From contig CAJUSP010000004.1 of assembly GCA_910589165.1 (NCBI GenBank), positions 62,001-126,000 on the forward strand: a DNA stretch of 64,000 bases, given 5' to 3'. This document shows positions 9,306-17,348 of the stretch, one piece after another; position 1 is the stretch's first letter, and each line of letters opens with the position of its first letter. The notes beneath the pieces were generated by a model. That model had not been told where the DNA came from. It saw only the letters and a list, made by a program, of their open reading frames with translations, and did no database searches. Source of the DNA: an uncultured Adlercreutzia sp. Lineage in GTDB: Bacteria; Actinomycetota; Coriobacteriia; Coriobacteriales; Eggerthellaceae. A program made the translations under genes and the position numbers.

Positions 9306-9336
9306 AGTTAAAACTATGACGCAACGTCGGGGTCAA
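9306..9336 (-). promoter_or_regulatory. MerR-type operator/promoter of the MFS gene
   Basis: On the minus strand TTGACC (9331-9336) is followed by a dyad with core GACGTTGCGTC and then a TTTTAACT -10-like region at the stretched 17-19 bp spacing used by MerR proteins. From memory it closely resembles the Mta site of Bacillus (GACCCTAACGTTGCG...). It lies 38 bp upstream of the MFS start. Confidence 0.6.
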
Positions 9337-9422
9337 CCGGCCCGTGGAGGAGTTGTGGGGAAAGGGAATCGCCGCAGGATGCGCGGGGGGGGTGGTGCCG
9401 AGAGGGCACTTGGGCCGCATGG

Positions 9423-10268
9423 CTAGGAACGCGAGGATTCTTCGACAGCGCGGGCCTGCAGGATATCGCCGATGCCTCGCTCGATGCGCTCGTTCACGTC
9501 GCGCTGGGCCTCGTTGAGGGGCTCGTTGGCCAGCTCTTCCAGCAGCTGCTCCTCCTTGGTGGCCTCGCGGGTCCAGTTCTCGATGTCGAACTGATCGATG
9601 AGGGGCGCCAGCGCTTCCAGGGATTCGCTCACCAGCGCGGCGCGCTCGGCCTCGGGGGCATCAGGGGCCAGCGCCGCGCAGCGCCGGTCGAGGGACTCCA
9701 TGGACGCGGCGAGGGAGGTGTCTTGCATCTGAGCCGCCACGCGTTCCAGCTCGGCCATTTCGCGGTCGCCGTAAAGGTGCGCGGCCACCACCAGCGCGGC
9801 GTGGCTTGCGGTGTCGGCGGGAGTGCCCACAATGCCGCGGATGGCTCGGCCGAAGCGCACGGGCATGTCGGGGGAGAGCTGCTCTGCCTTTAAGGCGGCA
9901 ATGGTGCGGCGCTGCTCCTGAAGGGCCTCGATTTGCAGGGCCAGTTCGCGATCGAGCTCGTCGAGGGCCGTAAGGGGAGAGGCGCCGGATGCGGTGTCGG
10001 CGGCCGGGTCGTTATGGCTTGCGAAATCAGTGTCGTTCTCAGCAGCTGTTGGAGCGTCCATCTCTTCCAGCAACGCGCCGATGCGGGCGAGCGGGAATCC
10101 CAACGACGCCAGACGCTTGATGCGCAGAACACGAGCTAGGTCTGCCGCCGTGTACTCGCGGTACCCGTTGGCAGCCCGCGGCGGCTCGGGCAGAAGCCCC
10201 AGCTGATGGTAGTGCCGCAGCGTGCGCACCGTCACGCCGGCCGTCTTCGCCACCTCGTTGCTGCGCAT
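9423..10268 (-). CDS. MerR family transcriptional regulator
   Basis: A 281-aa regulator beginning MRSNEVAKTAGVTVRTLRHY, the classic MerR winged-helix start, with YREYTAADLARVLRIKRL as the wing and second helix-turn-helix. A coiled coil follows, then a roughly 150-aa Glu/Ala-rich helical C-terminal domain of TipAS-like size that would bind the inducer. ATG at 10268 has GGAAAGGAG upstream; longer in-frame readings lack family similarity. It probably controls the adjacent MFS gene through the dyad at 9306-9336, and perhaps itself. Confidence 0.88.
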   Translation of the reverse strand: MRSNEVAKTAGVTVRTLRHYHQLGLLPEPPRAANGYREYTAADLARVLRIKRLASLGFPLARIGALLEEMDAPTAAENDTDFASHNDPAADTASGASPLTALDELDRELALQIEALQEQRRTIAALKAEQLSPDMPVRFGRAIRGIVGTPADTASHAALVVAAHLYGDREMAELERVAAQMQDTSLAASMESLDRRCAALAPDAPEAERAALVSESLEALAPLIDQFDIENWTREATKEEQLLEELANEPLNEAQRDVNERIERGIGDILQARAVEESSRS

Positions 10269-10316
10269 GGGGCTCCTTTCCGCTGGGCTGGGCGCCGATG
10301 AGGGATCGGGAAAGCG

Positions 10317-10345
10317 GGGGGCGCCATACTTCTGATTGCGCCCCC
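10317..10345 (-). terminator. Hairpin between the NAD(P)-binding gene and merR
   Basis: GGGGGCGC (10317-10324) pairs with GCGCCCCC (10338-10345) over a 13-nt loop. It lies downstream of the stop at 10376 on the minus strand. Poor U-tract; terminator or attenuator. Confidence 0.4.
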
Positions 10346-10375
10346 GGTGGGTCACCCCTATTTTACCGCGTTTCG

Positions 10376-11008
10376 CTACAGGGTTTTCAGGGCCTTGTCG
10401 ATGGGCTCGTTGCCGCTTACCACCATGATGAGCTTGCCGTAGGTGTTGTGCAGCCCGCGCACCTCGGCCAGCACGGCGGCCACGTCGGCCACAGGGATGC
10501 TGCCCTCGTGGGCGGGGTTCACCTGGATGTGGCCGGTCGGCGCGTCTTCGGTGAGGAAACCGGCTTGCACGATGGTGTAGTCGAGTCCGCTGTTCTCCAA
10601 CCATTTGTCAGCGAAGAACTTCGCGATGTTGTAGTCGGTGAGGTCGGCCAGGCCCTTCTCGGTCTCCCAGCGCTCCGGCTCGGTGGCGAACATCGAGCTG
10701 AGCATGATGAAGCGGCGCACGCCGGCGCGCTTACAGGCCTCGACGAGCTTCACGGCTCCGAACGCGTCGGTCTGCAGCAGGTCGGTTCCGCGGGAGCCGG
10801 CCACGAAGTAGACGGCCTCGCAGCCCTTGATGGCCTCGGCCATGGTGTCCACGTCGGCGTGAAAGTCGAATGTGATGGGATGCACGCGATCGCTGAACGC
10901 TTCCAGAGGATGGCGGCTGGCGGCCACCACCTCGCAGCCCTCGTCGGCCAAAAGCGAAACCAGAACCTGACCCACGCGCCCAGAGGCGCCACCCACAAAT
11001 ACCTTCAT
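10376..11008 (-). CDS. NAD(P)-binding SDR-like protein (YwnB/YhfK type)
   Basis: A 210-aa atypical short-chain dehydrogenase. The Rossmann glycine motif GGASGRVGQ is at residues 6-14, an AGSRGTD segment sits in the middle, and MLSSMFATEP plus YNIAKFFADKWLENSGLDYT carry the Ser and YxxxK positions of the fold. Proteins of this type (NAD(P)H_binding family) reduce small quinones or act as redox sensors; the substrate here is unknown. It is divergent from the small gene at 11166, with a 157-bp shared upstream region that holds an imperfect GATGCG/CGCATC hairpin. Confidence 0.85.
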   Translation of the reverse strand: MKVFVGGASGRVGQVLVSLLADEGCEVVAASRHPLEAFSDRVHPITFDFHADVDTMAEAIKGCEAVYFVAGSRGTDLLQTDAFGAVKLVEACKRAGVRRFIMLSSMFATEPERWETEKGLADLTDYNIAKFFADKWLENSGLDYTIVQAGFLTEDAPTGHIQVNPAHEGSIPVADVAAVLAEVRGLHNTYGKLIMVVSGNEPIDKALKTL

Positions 11009-11165
11009 AACATGCCTCGATTCAATAGGCTGACAGATGCGCGTCCTCGCAGACGCATCTTTCGATTATGGTACGCTGGACACGAGAAAAGACTAACGGC
11101 CTGTGGTCGTTTCGGAATTGAAAGACTCCTGTCGCCCTGAGAGCTTGAGGGGCGAGAAAGGGCGC

Positions 11166-11366
11166 ATGATGGACAACCGAGAGCGCTTGGCGCGTTTCGA
11201 GGCGGTGCTGGCTGATTTGGCGGCGGAAAACGCGCTGGTGCTTCAGCAGCTTGAGTCGTTGCGGGCCCAGGGCAAGGTGAAGACGGCCACCTATCAGCAG
11301 CTGACGGCGCGGAAGCTGGCGCTGAGGTCGACGCTCGCCCTGTTCGAGGAACGGGGGTTGCTGTGA
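11166..11366 (+). CDS. Small helical protein encoded ahead of lhr
   Basis: A 66-aa, almost entirely helical protein (MMDNRERLARFEAVLADL...; ATG at 11166 or 11169). Its stop codon overlaps the GTG start of the helicase gene (11363), so the two are translationally coupled. The charged heptad-like pattern suggests a coiled coil, perhaps a small partner of the helicase. I do not recognise a named family. Confidence 0.65.
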   Translation: MMDNRERLARFEAVLADLAAENALVLQQLESLRAQGKVKTATYQQLTARKLALRSTLALFEERGLL

Positions 11367-14300
11367 CCGCTGCAGACAACAGGCTCATGAGCGGATTCTC
11401 CGCGCCGGTGCGGCGGTGGTTCGACGAGGCGTTCGGGGCGCCCACGGCGGTGCAGGAGCGGGCTTGGGGGGCCATTGCCGCAGGGGACAATGCGCTCGTG
11501 ATTGCGCCCACGGGCTCGGGCAAGACGCTGGCAGCGTTTCTTTGGGCCATCGACCGGCTGATGGCCGAGAAGGCCGCAGCCGTAGCCGAGGGCGAGAAGT
11601 GGGCACCCGGGGTGAGGGTGCTGTATGTGTCGCCCCTGAAGGCGCTAGGGGCCGATGTGGACCGCAATTTGCAGGGGCCGCTCTCGGCTATCTCGGCGCT
11701 GGTAGCGGAAGAGGCGGCGTCGGCTGGCGGTCGAGCAGCCCCCGAGGTGCGTACGGCCATGCGCACCGGCGACACCACGGCCGACGAGCGGCGACGCATC
11801 GTGCGCAACCCGCCGGATATTCTCATTACCACGCCCGAGTCGCTCTATCTCATGCTCACCTCGCAGGCGCGCGAGGTGCTGCGACGGGTCGAGACGGTCA
11901 TCGTGGACGAGGTGCACGCCTTGGCCGGCGACAAGCGCGGGGCCCACCTGTCGCTTTCCCTGGAACGGCTGGACGATGTGCTGGCGCGTCCGGCCCAGCG
12001 CGTGGGGCTTTCGGCTACGGTGCGCCCGCGGGACGAGATCGCGCGGTTTCTGGGTGGTACGCATGCGGTGACCGTGGTGGCTGAGGAGGCGGCGCCTTCC
12101 CTCGACCTTTCGGTGCGGGTGCCTGTGCGCGACATGACGGCGGTGCCGGCGTTCGGGGGCTTTGGCGGCGTGGGCGACGGCACGCGGGTGCGCGGCACCG
12201 GTCCGCGGCGCGCTGCCGTGGAAGAGGCTTGGAAGTCCGATCGGGCGCTGAGGGCGGTCATGGCGGAGGAGGAGGGGAAGGGCTCGGCGCCGCACCCCGA
12301 TAGCCGCTTGGGCTCGTCTTCCATTTGGCCCCATATCGAGGCGGCCATCTTGGACGAGGTGCTGGCCCACCGCTCGACCATCGTGTTCGTGAACTCCCGC
12401 GGTCTGTGCGAGAAGCTGACGGCTCGCCTGAACGAGCTGTACGCCAAGCGCCTGGGGCTCGATGCGCCCCATTCCGAAAGTGCAGGGTACTGGGCGGCAG
12501 CGGGAAACGCCGGTGAAGCTGGGGCGGTCGAGGTGCGCGGCATCCGCACGGGGGCCGACCCGATGGCTGCGGCGCCCGGGGCGTCCTTCCGCTCGGACAT
12601 CGGCTCCACCACCAAGCTTGTCACGGAGCCGTCGGTGCTCATTGCGAAGGCGCACCATGGCTCGGTTTCCAAGGAGAAGCGCCTGGCCGTGGAGCGCGAG
12701 TTGAAGAGCGGCGAGCTTCCCTGCGTGGTGGCCACGTCCAGCTTGGAGCTGGGCATCGACATGGGCGCCATCGACCTGGTTATCCAGGTGGCCGCCCCCT
12801 ATTCGGTGGCAAGCGGACTTCAACGGGTGGGCCGCGCGAACCATCAGGTGGGTGGGCGCTCTGTAGGCATCATGTACCCGCGCACACGGGTGGAAGTTAT
12901 TGATGCCGCCATGATGGCCGAGGGCATGGAGGCCGGCGCCATCGAGGCGACGCGCCTTGTGGAAAACGCCCTCGACGTGCTGGCCCAGCAGACGGTGGCC
13001 GCGGTGTCGTTGTGCCCCGACGGGGTGCCGGCCGACGAGTGGCTCGTCACGGTGCGGCGCTCGGCCTGCTACGCCGATCTGCCCCGCCGTTCGTTCGAGG
13101 GCGTGCTCGACATGCTGGCCAGCCGCTACGGCTCTGGCGACATTGCGGAGTTTGCGCCGCGCATCCTGTGGGATCGCGAGACGGGGTTGCTGAAGCCGCG
13201 TCCGGGCTCCCAGCGGCTGGCCGTAACAGCGGCGGGTACTATTCCCGACCGGGGCATGTTCTCGGTGGTACTGCCCGAGGGCGACGCGCGTCAGGGGCGC
13301 CGCCGCGTCGGCGAGCTGGACGAGGAGATGGTGATGGAATCCCGCGTGGGCGACATTATTGCGCTCGGCACCAGCACCTGGCGCATCAAGGAGATCGGCG
13401 CCGACCGGGTCATTGTGGAAGCGGCGCCCGGTCGGTCCGCCCGCCTGCCCTTCTGGCATGGCGAGGCCGTGGGCCGCCCTTACGAGACAGGCCGGGCCCG
13501 CGGTGCCTTCGTGCGCGCTCTCGATGCCGGGCTGGGCGAGACCGTGCCCGGTGAGACAGTGCCCCGGAGGGGCGTCTCATCTTCCGAGCATCCTGCGGCG
13601 CTTTGCGCGGAAAAATTCCCCGAAGATGAGACGCCCCTCCGGGGCACTGTCTCACCAGAGACGCCTTCAATGCTCTCTGCCTCGTTGCAGGAGCGGTTGG
13701 CTGCCGATGGGCTTAACGAGAACGCGCAGCGCAATCTAGAGGCGCTTATCGCGGCCCAGCGCTCGTGCACCGGCGCGGTGCCCACCGATCGCATGCTCGT
13801 GGTGGAGCAGTGCGCCGACGAGACCGGCGACTGGCGCGTCATCCTGCATTCCCCCTTCGGCCGGCGCGTGCACGAGCCCTGGGCCTTGGCGGTGGCCCAT
13901 CGCATAACCTCGACGCTGGGCTACGACCCCCAGGCCGTGGCCGCCGACGACGGCATCGTGCTGCGCGTGCCCATGGGCGAGGAGACCATGCCCGGCGCCG
14001 AGCTGTTCCTCTTCGACCCCGACGAGCTCGAGTCTATCGTGCGCGAGCGCGTGGGGTTCACGGCACTGTTCGCCGCGCGGTTCCGCGAGTGCGCGGCCCG
14101 GGCGCTGCTCATGTCGCCCACAGCCCCCGGTAAGCGCGCCCCCTTGTGGCAGCAGCGTCTGAAGGGCGGCCAGCTGTTGGAGGCGGCCCGTCAGGAGGAC
14201 GATTTCCCCATCATTTTGGAAGCCCTGCGCGAGTGCCTGCAAGACGTGTTCGACTTGCCGGCCCTGCGCGCGGTCATGGGGGCGCTGGCAGCGGGAACCA

Positions 14301-16666
14301 TCAAGACGGTGGAAGCGCAGACGGCGGTGCCCTCGCCCTTCGCCGCGCCCTTGGTGTTCGGATATTTGGGCGAGCACCTCTACGAGGGCGATCTTCCCCA
14401 TGCCGAGCGACAGGCCTCGCTTTTGGCGGTGGATCCGGCGCTGCTTTCGGAGCTGCTGGGGTCGGGGTCGGTGGAGGATGTCCTGGATGCCGAGGTTGTG
14501 GCCCAGGTGGTCTCCGAGCTGCAGCGCACGGCCGAGGGCTGGCGGGTACGCGGTGCCGAGGGCGTGGCCGACTTGCTGCGCGAGTTGGGGCCGCTTACCG
14601 CGGAAGAGGTGGCCGCGCGGCTTGAGGCTGGGGGTTCGGATGCGACGCAGACCTCGGCGTCGCCGTCCGGTGGGAAGGCGTGCGCCAACGAGGAGGCCCT
14701 GGGCGAGGGGGGAGCGAGCGGTGCCGCTCTCGAGAACGCTTTGGCAATTCTCGAAGAACTGGAAGCCGAGCACCGCGCATTTCCCGCGACTATTGCAGGG
14801 CGCGCGAGGTGGGCGGCAGCCGACGACGGCCCGCGGCTTCACGGCGCCCTGGGCGCGAGCGTGCCCTCGTGGGCTGCGGGGAAGGCGACGCCGAAAAGCC
14901 CCCTTGAGGGGCTGGTGACCCGCTATGCCCGTGCCCATGGCATCTTCGCCGCCGACGAGCCGGCAGAAAGCCTGGGTATCGGCGTCGCCTTGGTCGCCGA
15001 AGTTCTCGAGCGTCTGGCTGCCGAGGGGCGCCTGCAGCGCTTGGGCGCGGATCGCTGGGTCGACGCCGGCGTGTTAAGGCGGCTGCGGGCCCGTTCTCTG
15101 GCGCGCGCCCGCGAGGCGGTCAGACCGGTGGCGGGGGCTGTGTTCGAGCACTTCGTGCTCGGTCGCCAGTCGGTTGCCGGGCCCGATGCCCCTGGGCTTC
15201 GCGGCATCGACGGGCTGGCGGCAGTCATCGCTCAGTTCGAGGGCGTGTACCTGACGCCGGCCCTATGGGAATCGGTGGTGTTTCCGGCTCGCGTGGCCGA
15301 CTACCGGCCGGCGTACTTGGACGAGCTTCTGGCCTCGGGGGAAGTGCTCTGGGTGGCGCGCGGGTCGGACGACGGGGAGGGAGCGGCTTTTGACGTGGCT
15401 TTCTTCCCTACAGATTCGCCCGTGGCGCCCCTGCCGTGGGACCCGGCTTTGGGGCTTGCCGATGAGGCGACGGCCGAGCCGGGGGCTATGCCGCGCGGCG
15501 GCGATTTGGCGGGAGGGGAGGCCGATGCAGCTCGTGCCCGGGTGTCGGCCGTTCGCCAGGTGCTCGCGGAGCAAGCCCCCCTCTCGTTCCGCATGATCGC
15601 CGACGGTGCGCAGCGGCTTCTAGGCGATGCCGCAGTGCTCGATCGCGAAGTAGCCGAAGCGCTTGAGGCGCTGGTGCGTGACGGGCTGGCATCCTGCGAT
15701 GGCTTCGCCTTCCCGCGGGCCGGCGGTGCGGCGTCGGCGCCTGCCGTCCGGTCGGTGGGCCAGACGCCGCCTCCCTCGCGCCGCGCGACGAGCCGCCGGG
15801 GGCGCTCGTTGCGATCCGAGATGAAGATGCAGGCCAGGGCAGCCGTAATCGCCCGCCAGGGCGCCGCAGCCGCCTTCGACGGCGCGCTTGCCGGCCGTTG
15901 GATGCTGCTGGCGCCCGCGGAAGCGTCGGCTACCGTGCAAGCGGTGGCGCTGGCAGAGTCGCTGCTCGACCGCTATGGGGTCGTCACGCGCGATATCGCC
16001 CTAGCGGCCGGCGTGCCCGGCGGCCTTTCCGCCCTTTACCCAGTGTTTCGAGCTATGGAGGATGCCGGCGAGCTGGTTCGCGGCCACTTTGTGGAAGGCC
16101 TGGGTCCCGCGCAGTTCGCTACCCGCGAGACGGTGGATGCCCTGCGCCGGGTTGCCGAGGGAGAGAAAGGCTCCGTACGTGCCTCTTCCGATAAGGGGGA
16201 TGCCGCTCCAGCGCCGGCCCAGCGCGAAGTTTCGATGGTTGCCTGCGCGGCCGACGACCCCGCGTGCCTCTACGGTGCGGGGCTTCCGTGGCCCGAGCCG
16301 GCGTGGGAGGCAGCGGGAGAGGCCGCCGGCCTCGGTTCCGCCGAGCTGTCTGCGCGGCCAAGCCGCCGCGAAGGCGCCACGGTGGTGCTCGCCGACGGCG
16401 CGCCGGTGCTCTGGGCCGCGCCCCGCCTCAAGCAGCTCATCGCCTTCACCGCTGATGAGGATCTTCTCGCCGCTGCCGTGCTCGCGCTCAAGGCCCGCGT
16501 TCTCGCGACGCTCAAACGGGAGGGGGCCGCAGCCGCCCGCCGCAAGATCGTCGTGGAAACCTTCAATGGCGTGGATATCCTTATCACCCCCGCCGCCGAT
16601 CTGCTGCAGAAAGCCGGCTTCGCCCGTCTCCCCGACGGCATGCGCCTGTACGCAAGCCCGTTTTAG
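11363..16666 (+). CDS. lhr: Lhr-type DEAD/DEAH superfamily 2 helicase
   Basis: A 1,767-aa Large helicase-related protein. RecA domain 1 has APTGSGKT, YVSPLKALGADVDRNL, TTPESL, IVDEVHALAGDKRG and LSATV; RecA domain 2 has IVFVNSRGLCEKL, TSSLELGIDMG and QRVGRANH. Winged-helix and Lhr-core regions follow, then a long C-terminal extension as in E. coli Lhr (about 1,500 aa), here larger. Lhr proteins unwind DNA:RNA and DNA duplexes in repair. The GTG start overlaps the upstream small gene. An Arg/Thr/Ser-rich insert at about residues 730-765 is encoded by a perfect palindrome (13551-13655) that keeps the frame. Low-complexity Ala/Glu linkers near 1100-1150 and 1455-1480 look like flexible joints. 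Confidence 0.93.
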   Translation: MTAADNRLMSGFSAPVRRWFDEAFGAPTAVQERAWGAIAAGDNALVIAPTGSGKTLAAFLWAIDRLMAEKAAAVAEGEKWAPGVRVLYVSPLKALGADVDRNLQGPLSAISALVAEEAASAGGRAAPEVRTAMRTGDTTADERRRIVRNPPDILITTPESLYLMLTSQAREVLRRVETVIVDEVHALAGDKRGAHLSLSLERLDDVLARPAQRVGLSATVRPRDEIARFLGGTHAVTVVAEEAAPSLDLSVRVPVRDMTAVPAFGGFGGVGDGTRVRGTGPRRAAVEEAWKSDRALRAVMAEEEGKGSAPHPDSRLGSSSIWPHIEAAILDEVLAHRSTIVFVNSRGLCEKLTARLNELYAKRLGLDAPHSESAGYWAAAGNAGEAGAVEVRGIRTGADPMAAAPGASFRSDIGSTTKLVTEPSVLIAKAHHGSVSKEKRLAVERELKSGELPCVVATSSLELGIDMGAIDLVIQVAAPYSVASGLQRVGRANHQVGGRSVGIMYPRTRVEVIDAAMMAEGMEAGAIEATRLVENALDVLAQQTVAAVSLCPDGVPADEWLVTVRRSACYADLPRRSFEGVLDMLASRYGSGDIAEFAPRILWDRETGLLKPRPGSQRLAVTAAGTIPDRGMFSVVLPEGDARQGRRRVGELDEEMVMESRVGDIIALGTSTWRIKEIGADRVIVEAAPGRSARLPFWHGEAVGRPYETGRARGAFVRALDAGLGETVPGETVPRRGVSSSEHPAALCAEKFPEDETPLRGTVSPETPSMLSASLQERLAADGLNENAQRNLEALIAAQRSCTGAVPTDRMLVVEQCADETGDWRVILHSPFGRRVHEPWALAVAHRITSTLGYDPQAVAADDGIVLRVPMGEETMPGAELFLFDPDELESIVRERVGFTALFAARFRECAARALLMSPTAPGKRAPLWQQRLKGGQLLEAARQEDDFPIILEALRECLQDVFDLPALRAVMGALAAGTIKTVEAQTAVPSPFAAPLVFGYLGEHLYEGDLPHAERQASLLAVDPALLSELLGSGSVEDVLDAEVVAQVVSELQRTAEGWRVRGAEGVADLLRELGPLTAEEVAARLEAGGSDATQTSASPSGGKACANEEALGEGGASGAALENALAILEELEAEHRAFPATIAGRARWAAADDGPRLHGALGASVPSWAAGKATPKSPLEGLVTRYARAHGIFAADEPAESLGIGVALVAEVLERLAAEGRLQRLGADRWVDAGVLRRLRARSLARAREAVRPVAGAVFEHFVLGRQSVAGPDAPGLRGIDGLAAVIAQFEGVYLTPALWESVVFPARVADYRPAYLDELLASGEVLWVARGSDDGEGAAFDVAFFPTDSPVAPLPWDPALGLADEATAEPGAMPRGGDLAGGEADAARARVSAVRQVLAEQAPLSFRMIADGAQRLLGDAAVLDREVAEALEALVRDGLASCDGFAFPRAGGAASAPAVRSVGQTPPPSRRATSRRGRSLRSEMKMQARAAVIARQGAAAAFDGALAGRWMLLAPAEASATVQAVALAESLLDRYGVVTRDIALAAGVPGGLSALYPVFRAMEDAGELVRGHFVEGLGPAQFATRETVDALRRVAEGEKGSVRASSDKGDAAPAPAQREVSMVACAADDPACLYGAGLPWPEPAWEAAGEAAGLGSAELSARPSRREGATVVLADGAPVLWAAPRLKQLIAFTADEDLLAAAVLALKARVLATLKREGAAAARRKIVVETFNGVDILITPAADLLQKAGFARLPDGMRLYASPF
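13551..13655. repeat. 105-bp palindromic element inside lhr
   Basis: Perfect 34-bp inverted repeats (13551-13584 and 13622-13655, beginning GTGAGACAGTGCCCCGGAGG) flank a 37-bp spacer. The whole unit is 105 bp, exactly 35 codons, so it leaves the helicase frame open, and it encodes a hydrophilic linker between conserved regions. Its ends (GTGAGAC...GTCTCATCTTC) resemble the hairpins at 41003-41072 and 46231-46268. It behaves like an inserted REP/RPE-type palindrome. Confidence 0.85.
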
Positions 16667-16681
16667 CAACGTTTTCAGAAA

Positions 16682-16822
16682 TTGCAGCCTCAGTTCGTTT
16701 TTGCGAGCTTTTTTCGGCGGCCTTCAAATTCAGTATATATAATACGATATAAATAGAATGTATTAGAAACTGAAGGGCTCAAAACAGAGAGCTGTGACTC
16801 GCAAAACGAACCGAGGCTGCAA
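16682..16822. repeat. Palindromic element, family P, copy 1
   Basis: Left arm 16682-16708 pairs with right arm about 16797-16822, with one gap and few mismatches. A 25-nt block starting GCAGCCTCAGTTCGTTTTTG at 16684 recurs identically at 35005-35029. The inside is very AT-rich, with nested pairs such as TTCAGT/ACTGAA and AATAC/GTATT. It starts 15 bp after the lhr stop. Confidence 0.8.
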
Positions 16823-17065
16823 AAAACGATCGAACGCTTGCGCGCGTTGCGCGATTCATCGTTTCCAGGCCTGAAAACGCGAAACGGGCGCTGCGCTTCT
16901 CTCGGAGCGCGGCGCCCGTCCGTATATGCCGTTTGCCCGCGACCCCCTCAAAATCACGGGAGGCAGGGAAATGTCGAAGGAAGCGGGCGACAGCCAGAAA
17001 GGAAAGAACCGCCGCCCGTCAGTTTCCGCTGAGCCGAGCTGGCGGAAACCGAAGGAGTCCTAGGC

Positions 17066-17145
17066 GGGGACGGAGCCGAACAGCCTCAATGGCCCCAAAA
17101 AGACCGTCGGTGGGAGTCCGTCCCCTGAGGAACGACGCCACTATA
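17066..17145 (+). ncRNA. Candidate structured leader, weakly cobalamin-riboswitch-like
   Basis: GGGGACGGA (17066-17074) pairs with TCCGTCCCC (17117-17125) around smaller hairpins. The string CGGTGGGAGTCCG (17108-17120) and, 16 nt later, GCCACTAT (17137-17144) resemble the conserved core of cobalamin riboswitches, but the spacing is longer than usual and I cannot find the 5-prime conserved block. It lies about 200 bp upstream of the LuxR gene at 17349. Low confidence. Confidence 0.3.
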
Positions 17146-17348
17146 CGACGGCGCCCGCGCGGCGGGTATCGCCGTTCTTCAGTATTGGCATCGCGCATTT
17201 TAGGTATTGGGCAAACCTACAGCTTAACCACGGGTTTTCCCAGCGCGCCCCGCAGGTTCGCGGGAGTGCTACCATCGATGGAAACGGAGTGCGGCCCGTC
17301 GGCGGCGCGCGCCCGGAAGAGCGGAAGACGACGAGGGGAGGTGCAGTC

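Larger units (their letters stand above)
16667..17348. other. Non-coding region between lhr and a LuxR gene
   Basis: 682 bp without a convincing gene. It holds a 141-bp palindromic element (16682-16822), a hairpin-rich stretch including a pair of GTTTCCGC/GCGGAAAC arms near 17020-17050, and a candidate structured RNA at 17066-17145. Apparent open frames here are short and lack ribosome sites. Confidence 0.6.

Noticed and set aside
8009..9319. Plus-strand frames of over 380 codons opposite the MFS gene
   Set aside because: Shadow frames of a membrane protein gene; no ribosome site and no family signature.
11645..13459. Minus-strand frame of about 600 codons opposite lhr
   Set aside because: His/Arg/Gly-rich composition typical of a reverse-complement shadow; helicase motifs on the plus strand are unambiguous.
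16681..16835. Ordinary rho-independent terminator for lhr
   Set aside because: The arms are about 90 bp apart with a large AT-rich interior, and the U-runs lie inside the arms rather than after them; the sequence recurs at 35004 and 62342, so it is better read as a repeat family.
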